Below are positions 35,037 to 43,279 of a DNA stretch of 64,000 nt, piece by piece. How positions within the stretch are numbered: position 1 is the stretch's first letter; every line of letters begins with the position of its first letter. The stretch comes from Aminipila sp963524205. Its GTDB lineage: Bacteria > Bacillota > Clostridia > Peptostreptococcales > Anaerovoracaceae. Location of the stretch: NCBI GenBank assembly GCA_963524205.1, contig CAURED010000002.1, positions 183,035 through 247,034 on the forward strand. Reading direction: 5' to 3'. Position numbers and translations under genes: made by a program. The notes beneath the pieces were generated by a model. The model was given only the letters and a program-made list of their open reading frames with translations, did not search any database and was not told the DNA's origin.

Positions 35037-35888
35037 CTAGTTCAACTCCCAGAAGTTTCTAATTCTATCGCTCGCTGCTTCCTCTTTGTAGATTGTTTTT
35101 CGGTATAAGTCACTCCTACTATAGATAAGATATTTCTTACTTTTTGCTTCATTAACATTATCTGAAAATAACAGTTCTTTTCTATTTAAAGGATGTAAAA
35201 TATAATATTTGACGCCTTCGTTATATATATAAAACACTGTGCATTTCTTCGAAGTTGTTGAGTCAATCTTAAATACTCCATAAATTACTATCATAAGCAT
35301 TAGCGCAAGCAATAATGTGTCTTTATAAGCAAATAAATATCCTTGGTTTGTATTCATAATTTTTAGGTTTGAATAATATAAAAATATATACATTGATGAG
35401 AGTATGAGCATTATTGACTCGAGATATTTCAACATGGATATGCTTTTTTTAATTACACTAATATTGCAAATAGAACCTAGAAGACCTGCAATACTCTTAA
35501 TTTTTATAACTAATCGTAATTTATCTAAAAACCTGCAGTTATAAATATCTTTACGCCAATCTAAAACAAGATAGTGTACAATAATTCTGACCATAATAAA
35601 TAAAAATAATACTCCATATATCAACATAAATACTTCGAATATATTTTCTTTCAACATAGGCCTATAAGCTATAGATGTAATGAAAAATATTGAACTAAAC
35701 ATTAAAATATAAAGTGTAAACTTCAATAATCCATATAAAATCCTTTTTTCCTTTGAAAATAAAAAAATTTCAAATTTTGATGAAGTAAGAAGTGTAATAA
35801 TTGAATGCCCAACAAAAGATGATAATAAAGTAAAAATAGCTCCTGCGATATAGTAATATTCCTTATAATTTTCAACTATATTTTCCAT
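35037..35888 (-). CDS. Unknown multi-pass membrane protein (module A cargo)
   Basis: A 283-residue protein with about six hydrophobic segments (near residues 12-32, 50-75, 80-105, 150-175, 185-200) and a basic, soluble C-terminal 75 residues (KKCTVFYIYNEGVKYYILH to the end). No family is recognised and no catalytic motif is visible. It is more AT-rich than its neighbours. It is the only gene in module A of the rubrerythrin-linked insertion and faces the opposite way to the TIR gene of module B. As cargo beside a TIR effector it could be a membrane-acting defence or accessory protein, but this is guesswork. Confidence 0.7.
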   Translation of the reverse strand: MENIVENYKEYYYIAGAIFTLLSSFVGHSIITLLTSSKFEIFLFSKEKRILYGLLKFTLYILMFSSIFFITSIAYRPMLKENIFEVFMLIYGVLFLFIMVRIIVHYLVLDWRKDIYNCRFLDKLRLVIKIKSIAGLLGSICNISVIKKSISMLKYLESIMLILSSMYIFLYYSNLKIMNTNQGYLFAYKDTLLLALMLMIVIYGVFKIDSTTSKKCTVFYIYNEGVKYYILHPLNRKELLFSDNVNEAKSKKYLIYSRSDLYRKTIYKEEAASDRIRNFWELN

Positions 35889-36119
35889 TTAGTCCTCCAT
35901 GCTCATAATTGTTCTAAAATATATTAAATGAATTGAAAAGAATTTATATTTTAATAAATATTTAATAAGGGATTTATATTCAAAAAATCAAATTCATACA
36001 AATCTTTTTTAGTTCTCTTCTATTATTTAATAAGTTAAATATTTTTGTTTAAAAACACCTCTTGCTAATTTTTATGCTAAATTATATCATATTTCTATCT
36101 AATATCCTATTATCTCCTC

Positions 36120-36237
36120 ATATTATTACATTCTATAACTCACTAACAACCCAAGGGAAATCCATGAGAAACAAACAATCCAACTTTTGAATCCTCATAT
36201 TTGAAAGGGTTTTGCTAATCTTAAAATAAGACGAAGC
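36120..36237 (+). repeat. Right end of module A (118 bp, repeated at 37661-37778)
   Basis: A gapless but diverged copy of the right end of module B. Shared blocks include ATATTATTAC, CAAGGGAAATCC, GAATCCTCATATTTGAAAGG and the terminal AAATAAGACGAAGC. The equal length with many substitutions suggests two related elements rather than a recent duplication. Confidence 0.85.
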
Positions 36238-36279
36238 AAATCAAGGTACTTGTCCGAGTAAAGAGCGAGGGGCCGGTAC

Positions 36280-36320
36280 AGCATAAAGGAAGGGACTGGA
36301 AAGCCTCCTTTCTTTATGCT
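36280..36320. repeat. Hairpin upstream of the TIR gene
   Basis: AGCATAAAG (36280-36288) pairs with CTTTATGCT (36312-36320), with further imperfect pairing of AAGG and CCTT inside. It lies 45 bases before the TIR start and could be a regulatory hairpin or operator. Confidence 0.5.
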
Positions 36321-36364
36321 ATACTATGCCTAATAAAGTTAATTCTAAATAATGGGAGATTGTG

Positions 36365-37612
36365 ATGAATATTACAGACGTGTTTATTAGCCATAGTAGA
36401 GAAGACAAAGCCTTTGTAGATGTAATTACAGATTTTTTATTGCGCTGTGGCATTCCTACAAGCAGCATATTTTGTTCATCATTGTCAGGCAATGGAATAA
36501 AGCATGAGATTTCTAATGAAGTCAAACGGGCAATTTCAGATAGCAAATTGAATATTGCGCTGTTATCTGATACTTACTACAAGAGTGACTATTGTCAAAA
36601 CGAGGCTGGGGTACTGTGGTATTTAGAAACACCCGTTGTAGTAATAGCTCTGCCTGAAATTACACATACCAATATAAAGGGCTTTCTAAATAGCGAAAAC
36701 CTCATCCGTCGTTTAGATAATAGCGAAGATATTTTAACCATTACCGATATTATAAAAGATAACTGTACCGCATTTAATTGCAACGTGGCTAAAATGACGG
36801 ATAATATTGATAAACTGATTAGAGAGTATCAATCTGCCTTGTATAACAGAGTACAACCAGGTGAAAGTGCCTGCAATCCTGCACCGGAAGACAGTTCCAA
36901 TCTAGAAAAACGGATTTTATCGAATGATTTTTCCGATGGTGAGCTTCTTTATTTCAAATATTTTTATGATACTCAAACCAGAGAAGTGCTAGATGATATG
37001 CTAGAATTAAATGAATGGTATTTACGACAGCCTTTTTGTGTTGTAATGAATGACCAACCACTTGAGATGCTGAAAGAGGACGGTATCCTTGAGGAGATTT
37101 TTAAGGAAGATACAAAGAACTGGGTAGGATACAGATTACCGTTGTCTTATTATCGGCAGTTAAAAAAAATTTCTACCCAATGTCTCAACTATATTAATGA
37201 ACACCTTAATCAACATACAGTAGAACCAAAAGGGATGCCAAAAAATTGGAATATGATGGACTGGTATATCCAAAAGATATTATCAGAGGATGAAAAACTC
37301 TTGCTACAATATGTTATCGCCAGAGGACATAATTCATTGGGTACAGGATGGCGAACAGATGTAGAAATTAAGGATATTAAAAAATGGGAAGAAGATATGA
37401 TGGTTGACAACCATTTATCAGAGAATTATGCTGAAATAGTAAGTGAGCTATTTAATCGTAAATGGTTAGAGGTCTGCGAGTTTACCCAATACGGAAACCC
37501 AAAAGAATATAAGTTTACCACAGCAGCGGAAGATAGGCTGTTCGGAATATGTAAAGATACAAAGGAAGTATTAAGAAAGACACTGCGTAAACACAGTGTC
37601 GCACCATTTTAG
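36365..37612 (+). CDS. TIR-domain protein, probable NAD-cleaving defence effector (module B cargo)
   Basis: A 415-residue protein. Residues 3-120 form a TIR domain: DVFISHSREDKAFVDVITDF, SIFCSSLSGNGI, then SDTYYKSDYCQNEAGVLWYL, where E80 is the expected catalytic Glu of NAD-consuming TIR enzymes. The rest is unfamiliar. Its last 110 residues (DEKLLLQYVIARGHNS to YKFTTAAEDRLF) look like a winged helix, which may be the sensing part. There is no membrane segment. The start is the ATG six bases after GGGAG; a GTG one codon earlier is possible. The gene sits alone in module B of the rubrerythrin-linked insertion, which suggests a single-gene anti-phage system. No partner gene shares its strand. 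Confidence 0.85.
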   Translation: MNITDVFISHSREDKAFVDVITDFLLRCGIPTSSIFCSSLSGNGIKHEISNEVKRAISDSKLNIALLSDTYYKSDYCQNEAGVLWYLETPVVVIALPEITHTNIKGFLNSENLIRRLDNSEDILTITDIIKDNCTAFNCNVAKMTDNIDKLIREYQSALYNRVQPGESACNPAPEDSSNLEKRILSNDFSDGELLYFKYFYDTQTREVLDDMLELNEWYLRQPFCVVMNDQPLEMLKEDGILEEIFKEDTKNWVGYRLPLSYYRQLKKISTQCLNYINEHLNQHTVEPKGMPKNWNMMDWYIQKILSEDEKLLLQYVIARGHNSLGTGWRTDVEIKDIKKWEEDMMVDNHLSENYAEIVSELFNRKWLEVCEFTQYGNPKEYKFTTAAEDRLFGICKDTKEVLRKTLRKHSVAPF

Positions 37613-37660
37613 TATTTGCTATAAGTTATTGAACAATAATTCATTTCAGCTTATATCCCA

Positions 37661-37778
37661 ATATTATTACGGTTTATAAGTTGAAAACAACTCAAGGGAA
37701 ATCCGCAGGAAATCAAACCTACCGCGTCTGAATCCTCATATTTGAAAGGGGTTTACCCAATTAAAAATAAGACGAAGC
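37661..37778 (+). repeat. Right end of module B (118 bp, repeated at 36120-36237)
   Basis: Gapless homologue of the module A right end, ending in the core AAGACGAAGC. There it joins the remaining 3' part of the displaced rubrerythrin end. Confidence 0.85.
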
Positions 37779-37827
37779 TAGACACGGTTGTGCATTTGAA
37801 GGACTTTACAACAGATACTTCAAATAG
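37769..37827 (+). pseudogene. Displaced 3' end of rubrerythrin
   Basis: Encodes the same last 18 residues as the intact gene (D163 to K180) and the stop codon, with three synonymous changes. No start or ribosome site is attached. It is best read as the original gene end left on the far side of the insertion. The repeat homology runs on to 37847. Confidence 0.85.
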
Positions 37828-37870
37828 GCCACCAGCACTACGTATTTTAAACATATTATCAAAGATTTTA

Positions 37871-37904
37871 AAGAATCACATCTACTTGATGTGATTCTTT
37901 TTTT
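37871..37904 (+). terminator. Original rubrerythrin terminator
   Basis: Perfect 12-bp stem AAGAATCACATC / GATGTGATTCTT with loop TACTT, followed by TTTTT. It sits 43 bases after the displaced rubrerythrin end, as expected for the native gene terminator. Confidence 0.88.
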
Positions 37905-37993
37905 AAGGAACCGAGAGTTCAACCTCCCAGTTCTTAAAGTCTTTCATCTATTTATTATGTCAAAAATTAGTTTCCCCTATTATAAAGGCAAGA

Positions 37994-38023
37994 GGGCAAC
38001 CGACCTATAAGCCGATTGTCCCC
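37994..38023 (-). terminator. Probable terminator of the 39-residue gene
   Basis: An imperfect GC-rich inverted repeat (GGGCAACCG / CGATTGTCCC) lies 14 bases past the stop and is followed by TCTTGCCTTTATAA on the minus strand. Confidence 0.5.
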
Positions 38024-38037
38024 CTTAAGTATTTACC

Positions 38038-38157
38038 CTATTTTACTTCTTTAAAGTTGCCCTGTGTCTTTATTGAAGAAGATACTGGAGCAGAAGCGTT
38101 CTTTTCAGCACTCTTCTTCTTCATTTTTTCCTTGTTTTTCGGACTTTTATCTCCCAT
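38038..38157 (-). CDS. Small basic protein, MGDKSPKNKEK-type
   Basis: A 39-residue protein starting MGDKSPKNKEKMKKKSAEK, lysine-rich, with a Ser/Gln-rich tail. GGAGG lies seven bases before the ATG. Short proteins with the MGDKSPK start occur in many bacteria, from general familiarity. Their function is not known to me. It is transcribed alone. Confidence 0.65.
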   Translation of the reverse strand: MGDKSPKNKEKMKKKSAEKNASAPVSSSIKTQGNFKEVK

Positions 38158-38359
38158 AGTAGCTACCTCCAATCATGTTTATTTATTCTTAGTATACTCT
38201 CTTTCTATACTTTCTGCAAACATTCAGGGAACTTAATTAAATGATTATATGTAATCATAGTCTCAAATGAAATCCTCATCTTATTCTCTATTTTTTTCTC
38301 AAAATGATGGCAATGAAATTCAAATATTTTCCTCACCAGCCTCCATTGATATTTCTACC

Positions 38360-38971
38360 TTATTGCAATTGTCCTGACCTAACTTTTTTCACTTTAGGTA
38401 GAAATGCTTTATCAAACGCTTCCAGCTCTTCCTCATCCACGAAATAGCATTTCGGGTCAGAATAAGTTCCTTTCAAAGTTTTCATTCCATGACTGTTTAA
38501 AACTTTGACCATAAAGAAGGACGCTTCCTCTGACCTGTCCATCCCATCATAATAAATCCCATACTTTGAGGCACTTTCAAACCCAAATCTGTTGTAATAC
38601 GCAGGGCTACCTGTGATCACAACTGCGGGGTATCCCATGTGTTTTGCTTTATCCAGCGTAAAGTCAATAATTTTTGCACCGTACCCTTTGCCCTGATATT
38701 CAGGCAGGACGCCCACCGGTCCGAACAACAAAATATCAGTTTTTCCACCGCTGTCTAATGTTAAAGTGCCTTTTGCATAAACAATATTGGCGATGATTTT
38801 GCAGTCCTCCTCTAGAACATAATCTAGCTCCGGCACGAAGCAGTCATCATTTCTAAGGTTATGGATAACCAAATGTTCAAAACACCCCGGACGGTATACG
38901 TTCCAAAATGCCTCTCTGGTTAAGTTATCAACTTCAAAATAATCCCTTTCCTGTTCTAATCTTATGTTCAT
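38360..38971 (-). CDS. GNAT-family N-acetyltransferase
   Basis: A 203-residue acetyltransferase with the acetyl-CoA motif VLPEYQGKGYGAKIIDFTLDKA and the following VVITGSPAYYNRFGFESA. It overlaps the TetR gene by four bases (ATGA) and so is probably under that regulator's control. The substrate is unknown; drugs, amines or peptides are possible. Confidence 0.88.
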   Translation of the reverse strand: MNIRLEQERDYFEVDNLTREAFWNVYRPGCFEHLVIHNLRNDDCFVPELDYVLEEDCKIIANIVYAKGTLTLDSGGKTDILLFGPVGVLPEYQGKGYGAKIIDFTLDKAKHMGYPAVVITGSPAYYNRFGFESASKYGIYYDGMDRSEEASFFMVKVLNSHGMKTLKGTYSDPKCYFVDEEELEAFDKAFLPKVKKVRSGQLQ

Positions 38972-39582
38972 TGTTCTTCCTCCATAGTTTGCGTAAAGTG
39001 ATCCATGTGATCTCTCACCTGTGTGATTGATTCCTCTTTATTTTCGGTTCCATCATAAAGATTCATCAGCATATAGATAGGCGCATAGAATTCCAGGGCA
39101 AGCTGCTTTGGGTTATCCCACTTCCACCCCCTCTGCTCGGACATCTCACGAAACAGATCTTCCACGTATCCTATAACCCCAGACGCAAGATATTGCTGAT
39201 AAAGTGCAGTCATTTCTGGTTTACGATACTGTTCAATGGTCAGCATTTTCCGAAAACCGGAAGCGAACTCATCTTCTGTCCAATAGCGAAACTGTGCTTC
39301 AGTGAAATGTTTAATTTGTTCCATTGGGGTATTTCCATAGGCCTCTGCCATTTCTAAAAAGCTTCCTTCCGGCATTTCATACATTTGGGCACGTTCAAAA
39401 TCATTATCACACATTCGATTAACGATGCTGTCAAAGATGTCTTGCTTGCTTGAATAGTGTTTGTATAGAGCTCCTTGAGTAATTCCCAATTGCTTGGCAA
39501 TATCCCGGACAGACACCGCTTCATAACCACTGCGTGAGAACAGGCGCAATGACTCCAATAGGATTGCTTCTTTCGTATTCAT
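38968..39582 (-). CDS. TetR-family transcriptional regulator
   Basis: A 204-residue TetR protein. The N-terminal HTH is clear (LFSRSGYEAVSVRDIAKQLG, then QGALYKHYSSKQDIFDS); the rest is a helical ligand domain. It precedes the GNAT gene in a two-gene operon. Two tandem GTNAAC-N4-GTTTAC sites at 39641-39656 and 39667-39682 lie upstream, so it probably represses its own operon. Confidence 0.92.
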   Translation of the reverse strand: MNTKEAILLESLRLFSRSGYEAVSVRDIAKQLGITQGALYKHYSSKQDIFDSIVNRMCDNDFERAQMYEMPEGSFLEMAEAYGNTPMEQIKHFTEAQFRYWTEDEFASGFRKMLTIEQYRKPEMTALYQQYLASGVIGYVEDLFREMSEQRGWKWDNPKQLALEFYAPIYMLMNLYDGTENKEESITQVRDHMDHFTQTMEEEQ

Positions 39583-39640
39583 AGTTGTACCTCCTTAAAC
39601 AATGATGCGCAAAATGCACAGCTATTCCCTCACAGAACCA

Positions 39641-39682
39641 GTGAACGATTGTTTACCATTATTATAGTAAACAGCCGTTTAC
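39641..39682. promoter_or_regulatory. Tandem palindromic operators for the TetR regulator
   Basis: GTGAACGATTGTTTAC (39641-39656) and GTAAACAGCCGTTTAC (39667-39682). The second is a perfect 6-bp inverted repeat with a 4-base centre, the first has one mismatch. Centres are 26 bp apart, in the TetR promoter region. Confidence 0.7.
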
Positions 39683-39789
39683 TTGTCAACCGAATTACAA
39701 AATTAATTTAAATTCATATATTTAAAAATTTATATTTTATTACCATGTTTCTTTTGATATAATTAGAAAAATTTATGCAAATATTGTAT

Positions 39790-39820
39790 CAATAGTCGTA
39801 CCAATAGTCGTATCAATAAA
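39790..39820 (+). repeat. Two and a half copies of a 12-bp tandem repeat
   Basis: CAATAGTCGTAC, CAATAGTCGTAT and a partial CAATAAA, in the leader of the SLH-C39 gene, ending next to its ribosome site. Confidence 0.8.
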
Positions 39821-39830
39821 GGAGAATAAA

Positions 39831-41078
39831 ATGAGTAAGTTATTCATAGGAGTCCTGCCCTTATTACTTGCATTTACTTTACTTTTATCCACTACAGTTG
39901 CTTTTGCCACACCTCGCGATGTCCAATTTCATTGGGCTGGAACAGCAATCAATACACTAATAGAAAATAATATTATATCTGGTTATGAGGATGGAAGGTT
40001 TAAGCCCAGTAAAAGTATCACAAGAGAAGAAGCCTGTGTGTTGCTTACTCGTTTTGCATTAGAACAAGGATTGATTCAGAAATCAGATTTGTATACTGAT
40101 AATGATATTATTCTTGCAGATGTAAAGAATACTTGGTCATTAGCGTCCATTCAGTATATGTATAGAAATAATATTATGGAAGCCTACCCAGATGGTACTT
40201 TTCAGCCAAGTACCACCTTAACCAGGGAATCTATGGGCGATTTATTTTATAAATTTTATAAGCATTTCGGACTACTATCTGACAATGTACAAACTTCAAG
40301 CTGTCCATTTACAGACATTGAAAATAGTTATGCTAGAACAGCTATATGTTACCTTTATAGCCAAGGGGTCATTCATGGTTATGAAGACAATACTTATAGA
40401 CCAGAAAATTCCGTATCTAGAGCGGAAATTGCCACAATAATATTGCAAATATCAGACTTAGAGGCCATTGCCCCTGCTATAACATTACCGAATTATAAAG
40501 TGATTAATGTCCCATATATCAGCCAGATTTATCCTGTTAGTGCCATTGTTGGATGTGAAGGCACGTCCCTGTTAATGGGGCTTAAATCAAAAGGATATGC
40601 ACAAGGTGTTGGACTTTTGGAATTTTTAAATAACCTTCCCAGACACGCTTCCAATCCCGCTAAGGGTTTTGTTGCTTCACCCTTTGCCGCTGATTTAACC
40701 AAAAAAACAAGAACTACAATATATCCCCCAGTTTTAGCAGCTTATGGGGAGAATTATGGCAATGTTGATGATTTTTCTGGTAGTACCATTGACGAATTGC
40801 AGGCAGAACTACTGGATGGAAATCCTGTGGTTGTCTATGCTACTATGCATTGGGAAAAACCATTTTACAGGTATTACTATATTGAAGGTACAAGACAGAG
40901 ACTTTTATCAAATAATCACGTTATTTTAGCCTGTGGATATGATAAAAAAAACAATATGTATTATATTTCAGACCCATATAATATAGCGGATACCAGTAAA
41001 GAATATAAATACTGGATAGACGGAAATACTTTTGAACGTATTTATAACGAGCGAAAACAAGCATTGGTAATCCAGTAA
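39831..41078 (+). CDS. SLH-domain protein with C39-like peptidase domain
   Basis: A 415-residue secreted protein. A signal peptide (cleavage near TVAFA) is followed by three SLH domains (about residues 30-210; for example YEDGRFKPSKSITREEACVL) that anchor it to the cell wall. The last 200 residues are a papain-like C39_2 domain with Cys in IVGCEGTSLLMGL, His in SNNHVILACGYD and the following SDPY. This suggests a cysteine peptidase or amidase at the surface. GGAG precedes the ATG. It is separate from the larger SLH protein at 30466-33810. Confidence 0.88.
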   Translation: MSKLFIGVLPLLLAFTLLLSTTVAFATPRDVQFHWAGTAINTLIENNIISGYEDGRFKPSKSITREEACVLLTRFALEQGLIQKSDLYTDNDIILADVKNTWSLASIQYMYRNNIMEAYPDGTFQPSTTLTRESMGDLFYKFYKHFGLLSDNVQTSSCPFTDIENSYARTAICYLYSQGVIHGYEDNTYRPENSVSRAEIATIILQISDLEAIAPAITLPNYKVINVPYISQIYPVSAIVGCEGTSLLMGLKSKGYAQGVGLLEFLNNLPRHASNPAKGFVASPFAADLTKKTRTTIYPPVLAAYGENYGNVDDFSGSTIDELQAELLDGNPVVVYATMHWEKPFYRYYYIEGTRQRLLSNNHVILACGYDKKNNMYYISDPYNIADTSKEYKYWIDGNTFERIYNERKQALVIQ

Positions 41079-41230
41079 AATCCAGGTTCTTTTAAATTTT
41101 ATAAAGATACTGTTTATATGAAATCTATGAGGGTATATAAATAACATAAGAGAAATATCATATTATGCCTTGATATCACGATTTTACATAGGTATAATTA
41201 ATAGAAAATATAGGAAGAGGAGAGTAAATT

Positions 41231-41632
41231 ATGAAATATGATTGGACAAGTGATTTAGAAACAGGAAACGGTACCATAGATGAACAGCATAAGCAGCTAA
41301 TCGCAGCAATCAACAACTTGCTAGATGCATGTTCACAAGGTAAAGGAAGAGATTCCCTAAAAGAAACTACTACTTTTTTATATGATTATACCTCAAAGCA
41401 CTTTGCAGATGAGGAAAAGCTTCAGATAGCAAGTCAATATCCTGACTATCCAAACCATAAACAGTATCATGAAGGATTTAAAAAGGTCGTACGTGAGATC
41501 ATGGATCAATTGCAGAAAGAAGGCCCAAGCCTTGTCCTTGTAGGCAAAGTTAACAGTAGTATCGGCGGCTGGCTTATCAATCACATCAAAAAAGAAGATG
41601 TTAAAGTAGCAGCTCATATTCGCTCAAAATAA
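41231..41632 (+). CDS. Bacteriohemerythrin
   Basis: A 133-residue single-domain hemerythrin. All seven expected diiron ligands can be read: H20, H57, E61, H76, H80, H118 and D123. It binds O2 reversibly at a diiron site and in anaerobes may scavenge or sense oxygen. AGAGGAG precedes the ATG, and a strong terminator follows the stop. Monocistronic. Confidence 0.94.
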   Translation: MKYDWTSDLETGNGTIDEQHKQLIAAINNLLDACSQGKGRDSLKETTTFLYDYTSKHFADEEKLQIASQYPDYPNHKQYHEGFKKVVREIMDQLQKEGPSLVLVGKVNSSIGGWLINHIKKEDVKVAAHIRSK

Positions 41633-41670
41633 AGTGTACTTCGTACTACATATCTATATTATAAATTTTA

Positions 41671-41699
41671 GCCGCCTGTATACACAGACGGCTTTTTTT
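41671..41699 (+). terminator. Terminator of the hemerythrin gene
   Basis: GCCGCCTGT / ACAGACGGC stem (one mismatch, 4-base loop) followed by TTTTTTT. Confidence 0.88.
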
Positions 41700-41725
41700 A
41701 TATTGCATATTCAGAGCTATTATAA

Positions 41726-42298
41726 TCAGACATTAAATTGTTTAATAATGCCGCATGCCATCATATCAGCCATTTTCAAGGCCTCTTCCTGTATAGCATC
41801 AAATTCTTCTATACTGTCAGCATATTGACCTGTAAGTATTTGCACCGCTTCGTCTTCGGTCATTTTCAAGTGGTCATACAACATGGACTGCCATGTATTT
41901 CGATTCCAATTCGGATTAATATCTCCTAAGAAATTTGCAATTTCATCTGCATTTTCATACCATTTTTTGCGCTGTTCATCAGCTGTTTTTGTATCTCCCG
42001 CTTTAGCTGCATTCACTAATTGTGAAGCTATTGTAAGGTGTTCTGTAAAAAGCTTTTCAAATTCCATAGCCTGCTGATTACTATAGAACAAACTCAGTGC
42101 ATACGCAAAGTCAGTTGGATTTTCCAGCAGCCTCTTGGTTACAAAATCTAAATCATTAAGGTTAGATGCTGTACTAATAAGAAAAAAACGCGTCCACATT
42201 ACATGCTCAACCCAAAGTCGTCTAAGTAAGTTGTATACTTTTATTTGTTTTGGTGATAAGTTACCATTCATACAATCAGAATTTTGTTGTTCCATCAT
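41726..42298 (-). CDS. Unknown helical protein, possible four-helix bundle
   Basis: A 190-residue soluble protein, nearly all helical. Spaced acidic and His residues (WVEHVMWTRFFL, FEKLFTEHLTIAS, WYENADEIANFL, LYDHLKMTEDEA) suggest a four-helix bundle that could bind metal, but I cannot name the family. GGAGG precedes ATGATG; either ATG could be used. It converges on the hemerythrin gene. No signal peptide. Confidence 0.7.
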   Translation of the reverse strand: MMEQQNSDCMNGNLSPKQIKVYNLLRRLWVEHVMWTRFFLISTASNLNDLDFVTKRLLENPTDFAYALSLFYSNQQAMEFEKLFTEHLTIASQLVNAAKAGDTKTADEQRKKWYENADEIANFLGDINPNWNRNTWQSMLYDHLKMTEDEAVQILTGQYADSIEEFDAIQEEALKMADMMACGIIKQFNV

Positions 42299-42361
42299 AC
42301 TTCCTCCTAAATAATTCTATACTATTGTATGCTACGTAACTATTTTTGTTGAAAACATCAC

Positions 42362-43279
42362 CTATTGAAATTTAAGTTTAATATCTCCTGCTGAAGTTTG
42401 TGCCTCAATATTATTTTCGGAATTATTATTAACCTGGCACGTCCCTTCCACTTCATCTCCGTTCACTGTTATATCTCCTAGAGTGGCATTCAATTTTAAA
42501 GCATATTTGTCTTTTTCAAGTGTTGTTTGAACTTTTATATCTCCCATGTCTGTATTAAATCTATTTTCGCCTTTAAGGCTTCCTTCTACGTCTATATCTC
42601 CTGCATCAAGATCTAGTTTTAATGTTCCCGTTTGGATGTTCTGGGTTTTTATATCACCTAAGCTTGAATCTATATCTGCATTGTTTGCAATCACGTCAGT
42701 AAGTTTAATATCCCCCACATCAAGGTCTAGTTTTAATGTTTCTGTTTCAACACCGAAAATATCAATTTCTCCTAAATTGTTATCCATTTCAATCAGCTTG
42801 ACCTTCGTGCCCTTTGGATAATAAATCTTATACTCAAGCCCCTTATTATTTTTCAAGGAAGACCATTTTTTTACTTGAATATTTACATCTTCCTTGCTGA
42901 ATTTGTCAGCAATAGTTAAAATTCCATCCGCAATGTTAATGTCAGGCTTTCCAATGCCTTTATCATAAGTATATACGACCTTAAACTGATCACTTTCAAT
43001 CATTTTTATATCACCTAAACCAACCTTTGTTTTTATCACATTGACAGGCTGATTTATTTCTACGGAATCAGTTATTCTTTCTCCACTCAGCGTAGCTTGA
43101 CTCTCCGTCGAAGCTGTTCCTACATTAATACTTGCATGATTATCACCTAGATTCCAAAAAATATGATTAAGCTCTATATTTCCAGTGGCACCTAGCAGTA
43201 AGCCTATCCCGGCAAGACAGGTTCCCGCTACAATTAAACAGATGCATACAATAACAAACATTTTTAATTTTTTATTCAT
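42362..43279 (-). CDS. DUF4097-family membrane-anchored beta-strand repeat protein
   Basis: A 305-residue protein with one N-terminal membrane helix (FVIVCICLIVAGTCLAGIGLL) and an outer domain of short repeats ending in GDI (LGDIKMI, LGEIDIFG, VGDIKLTD, LGDIKTQ, AGDIDVEG, MGDIKVQ, LGDITVNG). This is the DUF4097 beta-solenoid pattern. It is last in a PadR-DUF1700-DUF4097 operon and overlaps the DUF1700 gene by 8 bases. Members are linked to envelope stress; the exact role is unknown. Confidence 0.88.
   Translation of the reverse strand: MNKKLKMFVIVCICLIVAGTCLAGIGLLLGATGNIELNHIFWNLGDNHASINVGTASTESQATLSGERITDSVEINQPVNVIKTKVGLGDIKMIESDQFKVVYTYDKGIGKPDINIADGILTIADKFSKEDVNIQVKKWSSLKNNKGLEYKIYYPKGTKVKLIEMDNNLGEIDIFGVETETLKLDLDVGDIKLTDVIANNADIDSSLGDIKTQNIQTGTLKLDLDAGDIDVEGSLKGENRFNTDMGDIKVQTTLEKDKYALKLNATLGDITVNGDEVEGTCQVNNNSENNIEAQTSAGDIKLKFQ

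Larger units (their letters stand above)
35889..36364. other. Module junction region between membrane-protein and TIR genes
   Basis: No gene seen in these 476 bases. It holds the right end of module A (36120-36237), the core AAGACGAAGC, a short GC-richer tract, and a hairpin and promoter region ahead of the TIR gene. Confidence 0.6.

Noticed and set aside
36238..37778. The TIR and membrane-protein modules as integron gene cassettes
   Set aside because: No integron integrase gene and no attC-type folded site. The shared 118-bp ends are unlike attC, and the target is the end of a protein gene.
34685..37847. Insertion-sequence or composite transposon
   Set aside because: No transposase gene or remnant, no terminal inverted repeats, and the flanking repeat (79 bp of gene end) is far longer than an IS target duplication.
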